From Ideonella dechloratans (GTDB lineage Bacteria; Pseudomonadota; Gammaproteobacteria; Burkholderiales; Burkholderiaceae_C): a stretch of 64,000 nucleotides of DNA. The DNA is taken from assembly GCF_021049305.1 (NCBI RefSeq), contig NZ_CP088081.1, forward strand, positions 2,480,001-2,544,000, read 5' to 3'. Of the stretch, positions 38,353 to 47,448 are shown in pieces; position 1 is the stretch's first letter, and each line of letters starts with the position of its first letter. A program made the translations under genes and the position numbers. The notes beneath the pieces are model-generated. The model searched no databases. It was not told the DNA's origin and worked only from the letters and a program-made list of their open reading frames with translations.

Positions 38353-39570
38353 ATGCGCTCCGACCGCAACATCCAACGCCCTCCTCGCCGCGCCACAGCG
38401 GCACGCGACTCCGCCGCCGCGCCGGCCGCAGCCCCTGCCCCGACCCACGCCGGTGTGAAGGTCAGCTACGCCGAGCCACAACGCCCCGCGCATCGGGACA
38501 CCAGGGACACCCGGGACGCCCGTCCCAGCCGCGATGCAAGGGACTTCCGGGAGTCCCGCGGCGACGCACGCGGACGCAGCGAGCACCCTCCCCGTCAGGA
38601 GCGCGGCGAGCGGACCGAACGCACGGCCAGCCGGCCGGCCCAACCCTGGGGCGACCCGGCATCGGCGGAGCGTGGGGATCGCCGGCCGGCGCCATCCGCG
38701 GACAGGCGCCCTGCCCGCCCACCCCGACCCGAGCGCAGCGCACCGTCCGCTGCCATGGAGCGCCCGCGACGCGAAGCCCCCGAGGCACCGCGCCCTCACC
38801 CCCCGGCCCCCGCCCGCGTGGCGCCCGCTGATGCTGGCATTCGCCTGTCCAAGGTGATGACCGAGCGCGGCCTGGCCTCGCGCCGGGAAGCCGATGAATG
38901 GATCGACGCCGGCTGGGTCAAGGTCAACGGACAGATGGCCACGCTGGGCCAGCGTGTCACCCCCGACGTGGTCATCGAGGTGGATCCGGCCGCACGCCAG
39001 CAGCAGGCCCGCCGGGTGACCGTGCTGCTGCACAAGCCGATCGGCTATGTGTCCGGTCAGGCCGAGGACGGCTACGAGCCCGCCAGCGTGCTGGTCACCC
39101 CGGGCAACCGCTGGGCCGAGGACCCTTCCCGCAAGGAATTCCACCCCGGCCACGCCCGCGGCCTGGCCCCGGCCGGCCGGCTGGACATCGACTCCACCGG
39201 CCTGCTGGTGCTGACCCAGGACGGTCGCATCGCCAAGCACCTGATCGGCGACGACTCCGAGGTGGAGAAGGAATACCTGGTGCGGGTGCAGTACACCCGC
39301 CCGGGCCAGCTGCCCGAAGAGGACCTGAAGCGCCTGAACCACGGGCTGGAACTGGACGGCGTCAAGCTGCGTCCCGCCAAGGTCAGCTGGGCCAACGAGG
39401 ACCAACTGCGCTTCGTGCTGCGCGAAGGTCGCAAGCGCCAGATCCGCCGCATGTGCGAGTTGGTGGGCCTGAAGGTGGTGGGGCTCAAGCGGGTGCGCAT
39501 CGGCAGCGTGGTGTTGGGCAAGCTGCCCCCGGGGCAGTGGCGTTACCTGCGCGACGATGAGCGATTCTGA
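38353..39570 (+). CDS. RNA pseudouridine synthase (RsuA/RluB/E/F family) with long disordered N-terminus
   Basis: The catalytic part (residues about 160-405) has an S4 RNA-binding domain ([20 protein letters not shown]). The synthase fold carries the catalytic Asp in [19 protein letters not shown] and closes with [20 protein letters not shown] and LPPGQWRYL, nearest to RluF-type enzymes that modify 23S rRNA. The first about 155 residues are low-complexity, rich in Arg, Asp, Pro and Ala ([18 protein letters not shown]), probably disordered and RNA-binding. Exact target base is not deducible. It overlaps miaA by 14 bases. Confidence 0.88.
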   Translation: MRSDRNIQRPPRRATAARDSAAAPAAAPAPTHAGVKVSYAEPQRPAHRDTRDTRDARPSRDARDFRESRGDARGRSEHPPRQERGERTERTASRPAQPWGDPASAERGDRRPAPSADRRPARPPRPERSAPSAAMERPRREAPEAPRPHPPAPARVAPADAGIRLSKVMTERGLASRREADEWIDAGWVKVNGQMATLGQRVTPDVVIEVDPAARQQQARRVTVLLHKPIGYVSGQAEDGYEPASVLVTPGNRWAEDPSRKEFHPGHARGLAPAGRLDIDSTGLLVLTQDGRIAKHLIGDDSEVEKEYLVRVQYTRPGQLPEEDLKRLNHGLELDGVKLRPAKVSWANEDQLRFVLREGRKRQIRRMCELVGLKVVGLKRVRIGSVVLGKLPPGQWRYLRDDERF

Positions 39571-40531
39571 ATCCGGCGGCCTGCGCTGGGTGGGCCTGGC
39601 CGGCCCGACGGCCTCGGGCAAGACGGCCGCCGCCCTGGCCCTGGCCGAGCGCTGGCCGGTGGAGATCGTCAGCGTCGATTCGGCCCTGGTGTACCGGGGC
39701 ATGGACATCGGCACGGCCAAACCCAGCCTGGCCGAGCGGGCCCAGGTGCCGCACCACCTGATCGACATCCTCGACCCGGCCCAGCGCTACTCGGCCGCCC
39801 AGTTCGTGGCGGACGCCAATCGCCTGATCGGGGAGATCCATGCCCGGGGCCGACTGCCCCTGCTGGTGGGCGGCACCATGCTGTACTTCAAGGCCCTGAT
39901 CGACGGCCTGGACGCCCTGCCTCAGGCCGATCCCGCCGTGCGGGCGGCGCTGGACGCGGAAGCCGCGGAAAGGGGCTGGCCGGCCCTGCATGCCGAACTC
40001 GCCCAGGTGGACCCAGCCACCGCCGCCCGGCTGGCTCCGCAGGATGCCCAGCGCATCCAGCGTGCGCTCGAGGTCTGGCGGGTGACGGGCCAACCGCTGT
40101 CGAGCTTCCACACCCGGGACGGCGCCACGGCCGACACGCCCTCGGACCATCTGCTGCTCTCGCTGGAGCCCCGGGACCGCGCCTGGCTTCATGCCCGCAT
40201 CGCCGAGCGCTTTGCCCAGATGCTGGAGGCCGGCCTGGTGGATGAGGTCCGGGCCCTGCGCCAGCGTCCGGACCTGCACCTGCAGCTGCCCTCAATCCGC
40301 TGCGTCGGCTACCGCCAGGTCTGGGAAGCCCTGGACGCCGGACTGGAGGGTTCCCGTCTGCACGCCAGGCTGATGGAGACCGGCGTGGCCGCGACGCGGC
40401 AACTGGCCAAGCGCCAGATCACCTGGCTGCGGAGCATGCAACGCACGGCCGTTGCGGCGGATCAGCCCCATGCCAGCGAGGAAGTGACAAAGTGTTTGGC
40501 TGATCGCCTCGGCAGCCCGCGCCACACTTAA
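39557..40531 (+). CDS. miaA: tRNA dimethylallyltransferase MiaA
   Basis: Adds a dimethylallyl group to A37 of tRNAs reading UNN codons. The 324 residues include the P-loop [14 protein letters not shown] (near 13-26), the substrate motif [28 protein letters not shown] and the insertion domain with [30 protein letters not shown] follows. The ATG at 39557 lies within the last codons of the pseudouridine synthase gene, so the two are coupled. In E. coli hfq follows; here it does not. Confidence 0.96.
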   Translation: MSDSESGGLRWVGLAGPTASGKTAAALALAERWPVEIVSVDSALVYRGMDIGTAKPSLAERAQVPHHLIDILDPAQRYSAAQFVADANRLIGEIHARGRLPLLVGGTMLYFKALIDGLDALPQADPAVRAALDAEAAERGWPALHAELAQVDPATAARLAPQDAQRIQRALEVWRVTGQPLSSFHTRDGATADTPSDHLLLSLEPRDRAWLHARIAERFAQMLEAGLVDEVRALRQRPDLHLQLPSIRCVGYRQVWEALDAGLEGSRLHARLMETGVAATRQLAKRQITWLRSMQRTAVAADQPHASEEVTKCLADRLGSPRHT

Positions 40532-40574
40532 TCTAAGTCAAGTTGTGCAACAGGCTGCGTCCCTAGGATGCGCC

Positions 40575-41348
40575 ATGCCTGTCACCCTCTTCAATCAGAA
40601 CGGCCACGAGTGCCTGATGTTCACCGATTTGGCCGACGAGCACGCCGGCGAGGCGGTGCAGTCGAACCAGTTCCTGATCATCGACGACGGGACGGGCGCC
40701 ATCATCGATCCGGGCGGCAACCTCGCCTACAGCGAGCTCTACCTGACGATGACCCGGCACTTCACGCCGCAGAAGCTGGAGGCCATCATCGCCTCGCACG
40801 CGGACCCGGACATCATCGCCTCGCTGGACCGGTGGACCACCTCGGCCACCCAGGCCAAGATCTACGTGTCCAAGATCTGGGAACGCTTCATTCCCCACTT
40901 CTGCAAGCCCGGCAAGACGGCGGGCCGCGTGGTGGGCATCCCCGACCCGGGCATGCGCATCAAGATCGGCCGCCACGACCTGATCGCCCTGCCGGCGCAC
41001 TTCATGCATGCCGAGGGCAATTTCCAGTTCTACGATCCGGTGAGCAAGATCCTGTTCTCCGGCGACCTGGGCGTGTCCCTGGTGGGTGGAGAGGTCGCCA
41101 AGAAGCCCGTGACCTCGCTGGCCACCTTGCTGCCGGCCATGGAAGGCTTCCACCGCCGCTACATGGTGTCCAACAAGGTGCTGCGCCTGTGGGCCGACAT
41201 GGTCAGCACGCTGGACATCTCGATGATCGTGCCCCAGCATGGCGCGCCCATGGCGGGCCCGGCCATCCAGGAATTCATCGCCTGGGTGCGGGACCTGAGT
41301 TGCGGCATCGATCTGGTCAGTTCGGCCAACTACCGCGTGCCGAACTGA
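40575..41348 (+). CDS. Metallo-beta-lactamase-fold protein of the oxygen-binding di-iron (ODP) type
   Basis: The 257-residue protein has the FDP-like di-iron fold. The first metal motif is SHADPDIIAS (H-x-D-x-D), then HFMHAEGNFQFYDPVSK, ILFSGDLGVSL and IVPQHGAPM, matching the ligand order of flavodiiron proteins. There is no flavodoxin or rubredoxin domain, so it resembles stand-alone oxygen-binding di-iron proteins. The start is ATG 40575 (MPVTLFNQNGHE); a frame ten codons longer exists. Its role, perhaps oxygen or NO sensing or detoxification, is inferred only. The 43-base gap after miaA has no terminator. Confidence 0.8.
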   Translation: MPVTLFNQNGHECLMFTDLADEHAGEAVQSNQFLIIDDGTGAIIDPGGNLAYSELYLTMTRHFTPQKLEAIIASHADPDIIASLDRWTTSATQAKIYVSKIWERFIPHFCKPGKTAGRVVGIPDPGMRIKIGRHDLIALPAHFMHAEGNFQFYDPVSKILFSGDLGVSLVGGEVAKKPVTSLATLLPAMEGFHRRYMVSNKVLRLWADMVSTLDISMIVPQHGAPMAGPAIQEFIAWVRDLSCGIDLVSSANYRVPN

Positions 41349-41391
41349 TCTGCCCAAGCACACCGGACAGGACGGTCCGGCCGAACGTGAC

Positions 41392-41415
41392 GACGGCGCC
41401 CTCGGGCGCCGTCTT
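41392..41415. terminator. Hairpin between converging genes
   Basis: GACGGCGCCC (41392-41401) pairs with GGGCGCCGTC (41404-41413) across a two-base spacer. Only TT-C-G-C-T-C follows on the plus strand, so it is a weak or Rho-assisted terminator for the ODP gene and the GGDEF gene. Confidence 0.5.
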
Positions 41416-41433
41416 CGCTCATCGACCTGGTGA

Positions 41434-42243
41434 TCAGCCCGGTGCCACCGACCGGGACGGATCGCTCTGCCGCGGCTGGATGGGGGCGGCACGCACGCAA
41501 TTGCGCCCGGCGTCCTTGGCGGCACGCAGCGCTGTCTCGGCTTCCTGGATCAGCCCTTCCAGCGCCATCTGGCCTGCGTGCACATGGGCCACGCCCACGC
41601 TGACCGTGACCACCAGATGCGCCTTGTCCCAGCGGAAGGGGGTGGACGCCACCTGCTGGCGGATGCGCTCGGCGGCATCCAGCGCCCCCAGCGGGTCGGT
41701 GTGCGGCAGGAACACGGCCAGCACGGCGCCGCCGAAGCGGGCCAGCACATCGGACTGGCGCAGCGTGGCGCTCACCCGGCGGGTGACCTCCAGCAGCACC
41801 GCGTCGCCGCAGCGCTGCCCCATGGTGTCGTTGATGCGGCGCAGGTAGTCGGCGTCGATCAGCAGCATGGCGCCGTCGTCACCGTAGCGGCGGCAGCGGG
41901 CCCAGTCGCGCTCGGCCAAGCGCAGGAACTGGCGACGGTTGCCCACACCGGCCAACTCGTCGTCCACGCAGAGCAACTCCCGTTGCTCGCCCGACTGGGC
42001 CAGGGCACGCGCCAGGTTCAGGGCCACATGCCCGGTCAACAGCGCCGGCACGGCGGCCACCAGCCCGCCCAGCAAGGCACTGCCCCAGGAGGCATGGTCC
42101 AGGCTCAGGAGCACGGCGGCGACCACCACCCCCACCACGAGGGCAATGCCCACCTGAAACACCTGGGCGGACCGCCAACCCAGGCGGTCCAGGGTCAGCG
42201 ACAGTTGGTGGGGCCATTGCCCCTGACGATCACTCATGCCCAT
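41434..42243 (-). CDS. Membrane protein with degenerate GGDEF domain (GGAVL) and intact I-site
   Basis: The 269-residue protein has two predicted N-terminal spans (FQVGIALVVGVVVAAVLLSL and ALLGGLVAAVPALLTGHVAL) and a GGDEF-fold domain from about residue 105. The fold is otherwise well kept: DDELAGVGNRRQFLRLAERD, LLIDADYLRRINDTMGQRCG and VVTVSVGVAHV. The active motif reads GGAVL (41719-41733), so the catalytic acidic residues are lost. The inhibitory RxxD (RQSD, 41749-41760) five residues before it is kept. It is probably a c-di-GMP receptor rather than a synthase. The start at 42243 has AAGG upstream; 42237 is an alternative. Confidence 0.85.
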   Translation of the reverse strand: MGMSDRQGQWPHQLSLTLDRLGWRSAQVFQVGIALVVGVVVAAVLLSLDHASWGSALLGGLVAAVPALLTGHVALNLARALAQSGEQRELLCVDDELAGVGNRRQFLRLAERDWARCRRYGDDGAMLLIDADYLRRINDTMGQRCGDAVLLEVTRRVSATLRQSDVLARFGGAVLAVFLPHTDPLGALDAAERIRQQVASTPFRWDKAHLVVTVSVGVAHVHAGQMALEGLIQEAETALRAAKDAGRNCVRAAPIQPRQSDPSRSVAPG

Positions 42244-42372
42244 CGTTGCCTTGTCGATGCTGTAGCCACATTCGACCACATTTCGGCGCCACCGTGCCCG
42301 GGCTTGAGGGCCGCGCCGACCCGGCGCCGTGAACTTTCGCCCATCCCCCGGGGGCACCGCGGGCCCGGAGGC

Positions 42373-43938
42373 TCAATGGGCGCCGCCGGCCTCCGCTGCG
42401 CCCGCCGCATGGGGCGCGGGTCGCCGGGTGATCCAGATGGCGGCGATCAGCACCACGAAGAGCACCGAGGACACCAGAAAGACATCGTCGGCGGCTCGGG
42501 TAAAGGCCTGCTGGTCGATCAGCCGGTTGATCACCCCCCAGGCCTGCCCGGACTGCAGCCCGCCCTGCGTCAGCCCGCTGGCCGCGGCATTGAGCGCCGG
42601 CGAGCCCACGGGCAGGTGTTCGGTCAGTTGGGCATGGTGCAGGGTGGCCCGGTTCTCCCACACGGTGGTGGCGATCGAGGTGCCCATGGCGCCGGCGGTG
42701 ATCCGCACGAAGTTGGACAGACCCGCGGCCGCCGCGATGCGCTCCGGCTTCAGCCCGGCCAGCGTGATGGTCGTCAGCGGGATGAAGAAGAAGGCCATCG
42801 CCCCGCCCTGCAGCACCGTGGGCACCAGGATATGGAAGAAGTCGGTGTCGGTGGTGAAGGTCGAACGCATCCACAGCACCACGGAGAACACGATGAAGGC
42901 ACCGGTGGCCATGATCCGCGGATCCCACTCGCTGACCTTGCGGCCGACGATGGGGGTGAGCAGGATGGCCAGCACGCCCACCGGAGCCAGCGCCATGCCG
43001 GCGTCGGTGGCGGTGTAGCCCATCCATTGCTGCAGCCACAGCGGCATCAGCACCACGTTGCCGAAGAACAGGCCATAGGCCATCGACAGGGACAGCGTGC
43101 CGAAGGCGAAGTTGCGGCCGGCAAAGAGCTTGAGGTCCACCACCGGGTGGTCGTCGGTCAGCTCCCACACCACGAACACCGCGAACGCCACCACCGCCAC
43201 GATGGCCAGGGTGACGATGGTGCCCGAGGCGAACCAGTCCAGCTCCTTGCCCTTGTCCAGCATCAGCTGCAGCGAGCCGACCCACACCACCAGCAGGGCC
43301 AGGCCCACGGTGTCGATCGGCAGCTTGCGGGTGTGCGTCTCGCGGTGGCGGTAGATGCCCCAGGTCAGCGCCGCGGAGAGCAGCCCCACCGGCACGTTGA
43401 TGTAGAAGATCCAGGGCCAGGAGATGTTGTCGGTGATCCAGCCCCCCAGCAGGGGCCCCACCACCGGCGCCACCAGCGTGGTCATGCCCCACAAGGCCAG
43501 GGCCATGCCGGCCTTGGCCCGCGGGTAGCTCGCCAGCAGCAGGGTCTGCGACAACGGGATCATCGGCCCGGCCACCAGGCCCTGCAGCACCCGGAAGCCC
43601 ACCAGCATCTCCAGCGACATGGCGAAGCCGCACAGCCAGCTGCTGATGACGAAGAGCAGCACGCTCCAGGTGAAGAGCTTGACGGCGCCGAAGCGCTGGG
43701 TCAGCCAGCCGGTCAACGGCACCGAGATGGCATTGGCCACGCCGAAGCTGGTGATCACCCAGGTGCCCTGGTTGGGGCTGACCCCCAGGTCACCGGCGAT
43801 GGCGGGAATGGACACGTTCGCGATGGACGAGTCCAGCACGTTCATGAAGGTGGCCAGCGACAGCGACACCGTGCCCAGCAGCAGGGGCATGCCATGCAGC
43901 GGTGTCGGTTCGTTGGGGGCCGAAGAGGCCTGACTCAT
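42373..43938 (-). CDS. emrB: EmrB/QacA-type multidrug efflux MFS transporter (DHA2)
   Basis: Proton-driven inner-membrane pump, 521 residues, about 14 spans. Family motifs include LATFMNVLDSSIANVSIPAI in span 1, TGWLTQRFGAVKLF (motif A), GFRVLQGLVAGPMIPLSQTL and GPLLGGWITDNISWPWIFYI (motif C-like). It works with the adaptor EmrA and the outer-membrane factor encoded just upstream. The start at 43938 (MSQASSAPNE) is preferred; the frame is open 22 codons into the emrA gap. A 129-base GC-rich gap separates its stop from the GGDEF gene and shows no gene. Confidence 0.94.
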   Translation of the reverse strand: MSQASSAPNEPTPLHGMPLLLGTVSLSLATFMNVLDSSIANVSIPAIAGDLGVSPNQGTWVITSFGVANAISVPLTGWLTQRFGAVKLFTWSVLLFVISSWLCGFAMSLEMLVGFRVLQGLVAGPMIPLSQTLLLASYPRAKAGMALALWGMTTLVAPVVGPLLGGWITDNISWPWIFYINVPVGLLSAALTWGIYRHRETHTRKLPIDTVGLALLVVWVGSLQLMLDKGKELDWFASGTIVTLAIVAVVAFAVFVVWELTDDHPVVDLKLFAGRNFAFGTLSLSMAYGLFFGNVVLMPLWLQQWMGYTATDAGMALAPVGVLAILLTPIVGRKVSEWDPRIMATGAFIVFSVVLWMRSTFTTDTDFFHILVPTVLQGGAMAFFFIPLTTITLAGLKPERIAAAAGLSNFVRITAGAMGTSIATTVWENRATLHHAQLTEHLPVGSPALNAAASGLTQGGLQSGQAWGVINRLIDQQAFTRAADDVFLVSSVLFVVLIAAIWITRRPAPHAAGAAEAGGAH

Positions 43939-43969
43939 GGAAGTCCGTCTCCAGGAATGGAAGGGGCGC

Positions 43970-45205
43970 TCAATGGGCGGCTTGGGAGGCCGGCGCGGCC
44001 GCACGGGCCGGCGCGCGGCCCAGGTTGGCGGCGATCAGTCGCTTGACCAGCGCGTCTGCGTCCCGGTCCTGGGCGTTGTAGACGTCGGTGGCGGACGCCG
44101 GTTGGGTGGGGGGCTGGTCCGACAGCAGCTTGCCGGACTGGTCCGCGGTGTCGACCGTCACGTTCATCGACAGGCCCACGCGCAGCGGGTGCTCGGCCAG
44201 CTCCTTGGCGTCCAGCGAGATGCGCACCGGCACGCGCTGGACCACCTTGATCCAGTTGCCCGTGGCGTTCTGGGCCGGCAGCAGCGCGAAGGCCGCACCG
44301 GTGCCCGCCCCCAGGCCGACCACCTTGCCGTGGTAGACGACCTTGGTGCCGTAGACATCGGCCTCCAGCTCGGCCGGCTGGCCGATGCGCAGACCCTGGA
44401 GCTGGCTTTCCTTGAAGTTGGCATCCACCCACAGGTCCTTGAGCGACACCACCGTCATGACCGGCGTGCCGGCCTGCAACCGCTGGCCCAGCTGCACATT
44501 GCGCTTGGCCACCTGGCCATCGGCCGGGGCCAGCAGCGTGACGCGCTGCAGGGCCAGATAGGCCTCGCGCACCTTGGCCGCGGCGCGCTGCACGGCCGGA
44601 TGGTCCGCCACGCTGGTGCCATCGACCATGGCCTGGCTGGCGGCCAGCTGCTCGCGCGCGGCCTGCACGGCCGATTCGGCCGCCGACTCGGCATTGCGCG
44701 CGGCCACCAGTTGCACGCTGGCGTGCTGGAACTCTTCCTTGCCCACGGCACCGGTGCTGACCAGGGCGCTGCGGCGGGCCACGTCGTCCTTGGCCCGGCT
44801 CAGTTCGGCCTGGGCCCGGGACAGGTCCGCCTCGCGCAGCGCCAGCTGGGCCTGCAGGGCGGCGGTGCTGGCATAGAGCCCGCGGGTCTCGCGCACCGTC
44901 TGGGCCAGCTGGGCCTCGGCCTGGTCCAGCGCCACGCGGGCATCGGCCGGATCGAGCTTGACCAGGGGCTGGCCGGCCTTCACGAAGTCGGTCTCATTGG
45001 CCTGCACGGCCACCACGGTGCCGCCCACCAGCGGCGTGATCTGCACCACGTTGCCGGAGACATAGGCGTTGTCGGTGTCTTGCAGGTGGCGTCCGACCAT
45101 CCAGTGCCAGATGCCCCAGCCGGCGCCGGCCACCACCACGGCAGCGGCAATCACGGTCAGGCCGCGGCGACGGGCGGCGGCGTTGTTCGTCGTTGAGTCG
45201 TTCAT
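43970..45205 (-). CDS. emrA: EmrA/HlyD family membrane fusion protein
   Basis: Periplasmic adaptor linking EmrB to the outer-membrane channel. The 411 residues have one N-terminal span (GLTVIAAAVVVAGAGWGIWH) and the biotinyl-lipoyl half DNAYVSGNVVQITPLVGGTV. A long alpha-hairpin (about 95-200) follows, then the second lipoyl half LLAPADGQVAKRNVQLGQ. A beta-barrel with DLWVDANFKESQLQGLRIGQ and a degenerate Ala-rich tail close it. It lies 31 bases before emrB and 73 bases after the outer-membrane factor, in one operon. Confidence 0.94.
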   Translation of the reverse strand: MNDSTTNNAAARRRGLTVIAAAVVVAGAGWGIWHWMVGRHLQDTDNAYVSGNVVQITPLVGGTVVAVQANETDFVKAGQPLVKLDPADARVALDQAEAQLAQTVRETRGLYASTAALQAQLALREADLSRAQAELSRAKDDVARRSALVSTGAVGKEEFQHASVQLVAARNAESAAESAVQAAREQLAASQAMVDGTSVADHPAVQRAAAKVREAYLALQRVTLLAPADGQVAKRNVQLGQRLQAGTPVMTVVSLKDLWVDANFKESQLQGLRIGQPAELEADVYGTKVVYHGKVVGLGAGTGAAFALLPAQNATGNWIKVVQRVPVRISLDAKELAEHPLRVGLSMNVTVDTADQSGKLLSDQPPTQPASATDVYNAQDRDADALVKRLIAANLGRAPARAAAPASQAAH

Positions 45206-45278
45206 GTCAGGAACTCTTGAAGTTGTGCGAGCCAGGCTCGTTCAGATGCGATGCGGTCGTTCAGGACCTGCCGAGGAT

Positions 45279-46763
45279 TCAGGGGGTGGGCGCGGTGGCC
45301 ACGGCGGCCGTGGCCGCCGGCTCGGACTGCCAGCCACCGCCCAGCGCGGTGGCCAGGTCCACCGCCGCCGTGGCCCGGCGGGCCTGCAGGTCCACCGCCG
45401 CGCGCTGCTGGGCCAGCCACTGGCTCTCTGCATTGAGCACGCCCAGGTAATTGGTCAGGCCGGCGCGGTAGCGGTCGCGGGCGATCTGCCAGGCCTTCTC
45501 GGCGCTGGCCAGGGCCGCCGCCTGCTCCGTCTGCTGGCGTTCGAGCGACTGCACCGAGCCCAGGGCGTCGGCCGCTTCGCGCACGGCGGTGAGCACGGTC
45601 GCGTTGTACTGGGCCACCACCGCGTCGCGCTCGGCCTCGCGTCCGCTCAGCTGGGCCGTCAGGCGCCCGCCTTCGAACAGCGGCAGGTGCAGGGCCGGGC
45701 CGAAGCTCCATTCGCGGCTGCCGGCCTCGAACAGATTGTTCAGGCCGAGAGAGGACAGCCCCACCAGGCCGCTGAGCTCGATGTCGGGATAGAACTCGGC
45801 GCGCGCGCTGCGGATGTTGGCCCCCGCAGCCTCGACCCGCCAGCGCGCGGCCGCGATGTCGGGACGGCGCCCCAGCAGGTCGGCCCCCAGACGGTGTCCG
45901 CCTGCGCTCAGCCCCGCGCCGGGCAGGGCTGGGCTCAGCCCGTCCAGCGCGTTGACAGACTGAGCGGTGAGCGCCGCCAGCGCGTGGCGGGCCAGCATGA
46001 TCTGCTCGTTGATCGCCTCGATCTGGTTGCGCGCATCGGGCAGCGCGCCCTCGCTCTGGGTCAGCTCCAGGGCGGTGTCCAGACCGGCGGTCACCCGTTG
46101 CCGCGTCAGGCCCAGCATCTCCTCGCGCTGGGCCAGGGTGCGCTCGGCCACCTTCTTCTGGGCAACCAGCCGGCCCAGCTGCAGATACACCCGGCTGACC
46201 TGGCCGGCCAGCGTCAGGCGGGCCGCGGCGGCGTCGGCCTCGGCCGCATGGGCCTGGTCGAGCTGGGCCGTCCACTGGGCATCGAGCCGGCCGAAGAAGT
46301 CGGGCGACCAGCTCAGCGCGGCATCCAGGGCACCGCTGTTGTAGACACCACCGCCGTAGGGCGGGGGGTAGATGCTGTTCTCGGTGAAGCGTTGCCGCGT
46401 GACGTTGACCCCGAGGTTGGCCTGCGGCGAGGTGGCCGAATGGACCATGTCGGCCATGGCCCGGGCCTGGGCCGCGCGGGCCTGGGCCTGCGCCAGGGTC
46501 GGATGGGCCGCCAGCGCCTGGCCGATCAGCCGGGACAGTTCGGCATCGTCGAAGGACTGCCACCAGTCGCCGGCCAGGGGCACGGCGTCAGGCTGCGCGG
46601 CCAGACCGGCACGCTCGGCGCCGAAGAGGGGCGCGCCCGCCTGCTCGGGGCCCGGCAAGGCACAGCCGGCCAGGATGGCCAGCAGGGCCGCAGCCGCCAC
46701 GCGGCCGGAACGCGCAGCGCCATGACGGCGCCGGGAAGTGACGAAGGAAGGTGACCTGTTCAT
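45279..46763 (-). CDS. Outer-membrane efflux lipoprotein (NodT/TolC family)
   Basis: Channel component of the tripartite pump. The 494-residue protein has a lipoprotein signal ending AILAGC near residue 35, then two repeats of the TolC fold. Typical segments are PLAGDWWQSFDDAELSRLIG, ARLTLAGQVSRVYLQLGRL, VNALDGLSPALPG and RRPDIAAARWRVEAAGANI, characteristic of NodT-type factors. The start at 46763 (MNRSPSFVTS) follows the marR stop by seven bases. A frame 140 codons longer exists only as overlap with marR and is rejected. Confidence 0.93.
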   Translation of the reverse strand: MNRSPSFVTSRRRHGAARSGRVAAAALLAILAGCALPGPEQAGAPLFGAERAGLAAQPDAVPLAGDWWQSFDDAELSRLIGQALAAHPTLAQAQARAAQARAMADMVHSATSPQANLGVNVTRQRFTENSIYPPPYGGGVYNSGALDAALSWSPDFFGRLDAQWTAQLDQAHAAEADAAAARLTLAGQVSRVYLQLGRLVAQKKVAERTLAQREEMLGLTRQRVTAGLDTALELTQSEGALPDARNQIEAINEQIMLARHALAALTAQSVNALDGLSPALPGAGLSAGGHRLGADLLGRRPDIAAARWRVEAAGANIRSARAEFYPDIELSGLVGLSSLGLNNLFEAGSREWSFGPALHLPLFEGGRLTAQLSGREAERDAVVAQYNATVLTAVREAADALGSVQSLERQQTEQAAALASAEKAWQIARDRYRAGLTNYLGVLNAESQWLAQQRAAVDLQARRATAAVDLATALGGGWQSEPAATAAVATAPTP

Positions 46764-46770
46764 GGTGATG

Positions 46771-47289
46771 TCAGGAAGCGCCACCCTGCCCTTGGGCAGC
46801 AGCGGCAGACTGGGAGAGACGGAGGGCTTCGCCGTTGGCCAGGATGCGCTCCAGCAGGCTGCGCAGCAGCATCCATTCGTCGTGGGTGAAACCGCTGAGA
46901 TGCCGGTTGAGCACCCGGCAGAGCACCTCGGGCACCTGGCTGGCGATCGCCTGGCCCTCGGGCGTGAGCGCCACATGCACGACCCGGCGATCGGAGGTCG
47001 ATCGCTCGCGACGCAGCAGGCCCTTGCCCTCCAGACGGTCCAGCAGACGGGTGGTCGCCCCCGGATCCAGCTGCAGATCGCGGGCCAGGCCCGCCACCGT
47101 GGACTGCCCACAGTTGTAGAGCTTGAACAGCGGCATCCACTGGGCGTGGGTGACGTCCCAGGCGGCCAGTTCCTGGTCGGCATCGGCCAGGATGCTGGCC
47201 AGCACCCGACGCATCATGTAACCAACACTGATCTCCGGCCGGAACTCCGAGGCCTGGTAGAAGTCAGCAGGAATGGGAGGCGAATTCAT
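46771..47289 (-). CDS. MarR family transcriptional regulator of the efflux operon
   Basis: The 172-residue protein has the winged-helix MarR fold. The helix-turn-helix region is STVAGLARDLQLDPGATTRLLDRL, and the wing RRERSTSDRRVVHVALTPEG contains the conserved DRR. It is first in a minus-strand operon with the outer-membrane factor, emrA and emrB, so it most likely represses that operon and is released by a pump substrate. The start at 47289 (MNSPPIPADF) is chosen; an in-frame ATG 15 codons up would run through the likely promoter. No good ribosome site. Confidence 0.92.
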   Translation of the reverse strand: MNSPPIPADFYQASEFRPEISVGYMMRRVLASILADADQELAAWDVTHAQWMPLFKLYNCGQSTVAGLARDLQLDPGATTRLLDRLEGKGLLRRERSTSDRRVVHVALTPEGQAIASQVPEVLCRVLNRHLSGFTHDEWMLLRSLLERILANGEALRLSQSAAAAQGQGGAS

Positions 47290-47301
47290 GAGACAGATGA
47301 T

Positions 47302-47330
47302 ATTTGCCCAAGCAATGAATGACAGGGCAA
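47302..47330. promoter_or_regulatory. Candidate MarR operator/promoter region
   Basis: Just upstream of marR, TTGC-CCAA-GCAA (47304-47315) is an inverted repeat, and TTGCCC (47304-47309) is repeated in inverse as GGGCAA at 47325-47330. The AT-rich stretch beside it is unusual for this genome. The place fits autoregulation by the MarR protein. The rest of the 159-base gap to the OmpA gene contains that gene's ribosome site. Confidence 0.4.
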
Positions 47331-47448
47331 CCAAAAATGACCCCGAGAGGACATGGGGTCATTGCCGGGACATCCCTGCGGCTTGGCACCATGGTTCCGA
47401 CCGGGGTGACTCCTGTCTGTCCAACCGTCGCTGAAAAGGAGAAGACAC

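Noticed and set aside
38480..38620. Possible repeat array in the pseudouridine synthase gene
   Set aside because: Short imperfect coding repeats of Arg-Asp codons; no spacers or CRISPR-like regularity.
41578..44046. 822-codon open frame opposite the GGDEF and emrB genes
   Set aside because: Extremely His/Gln/Gly-rich shadow of two clear genes.
45279..47183. A 634-codon start for the outer-membrane efflux protein
   Set aside because: The extra 140 residues are the out-of-frame shadow of marR; the lipoprotein signal begins at 46763.
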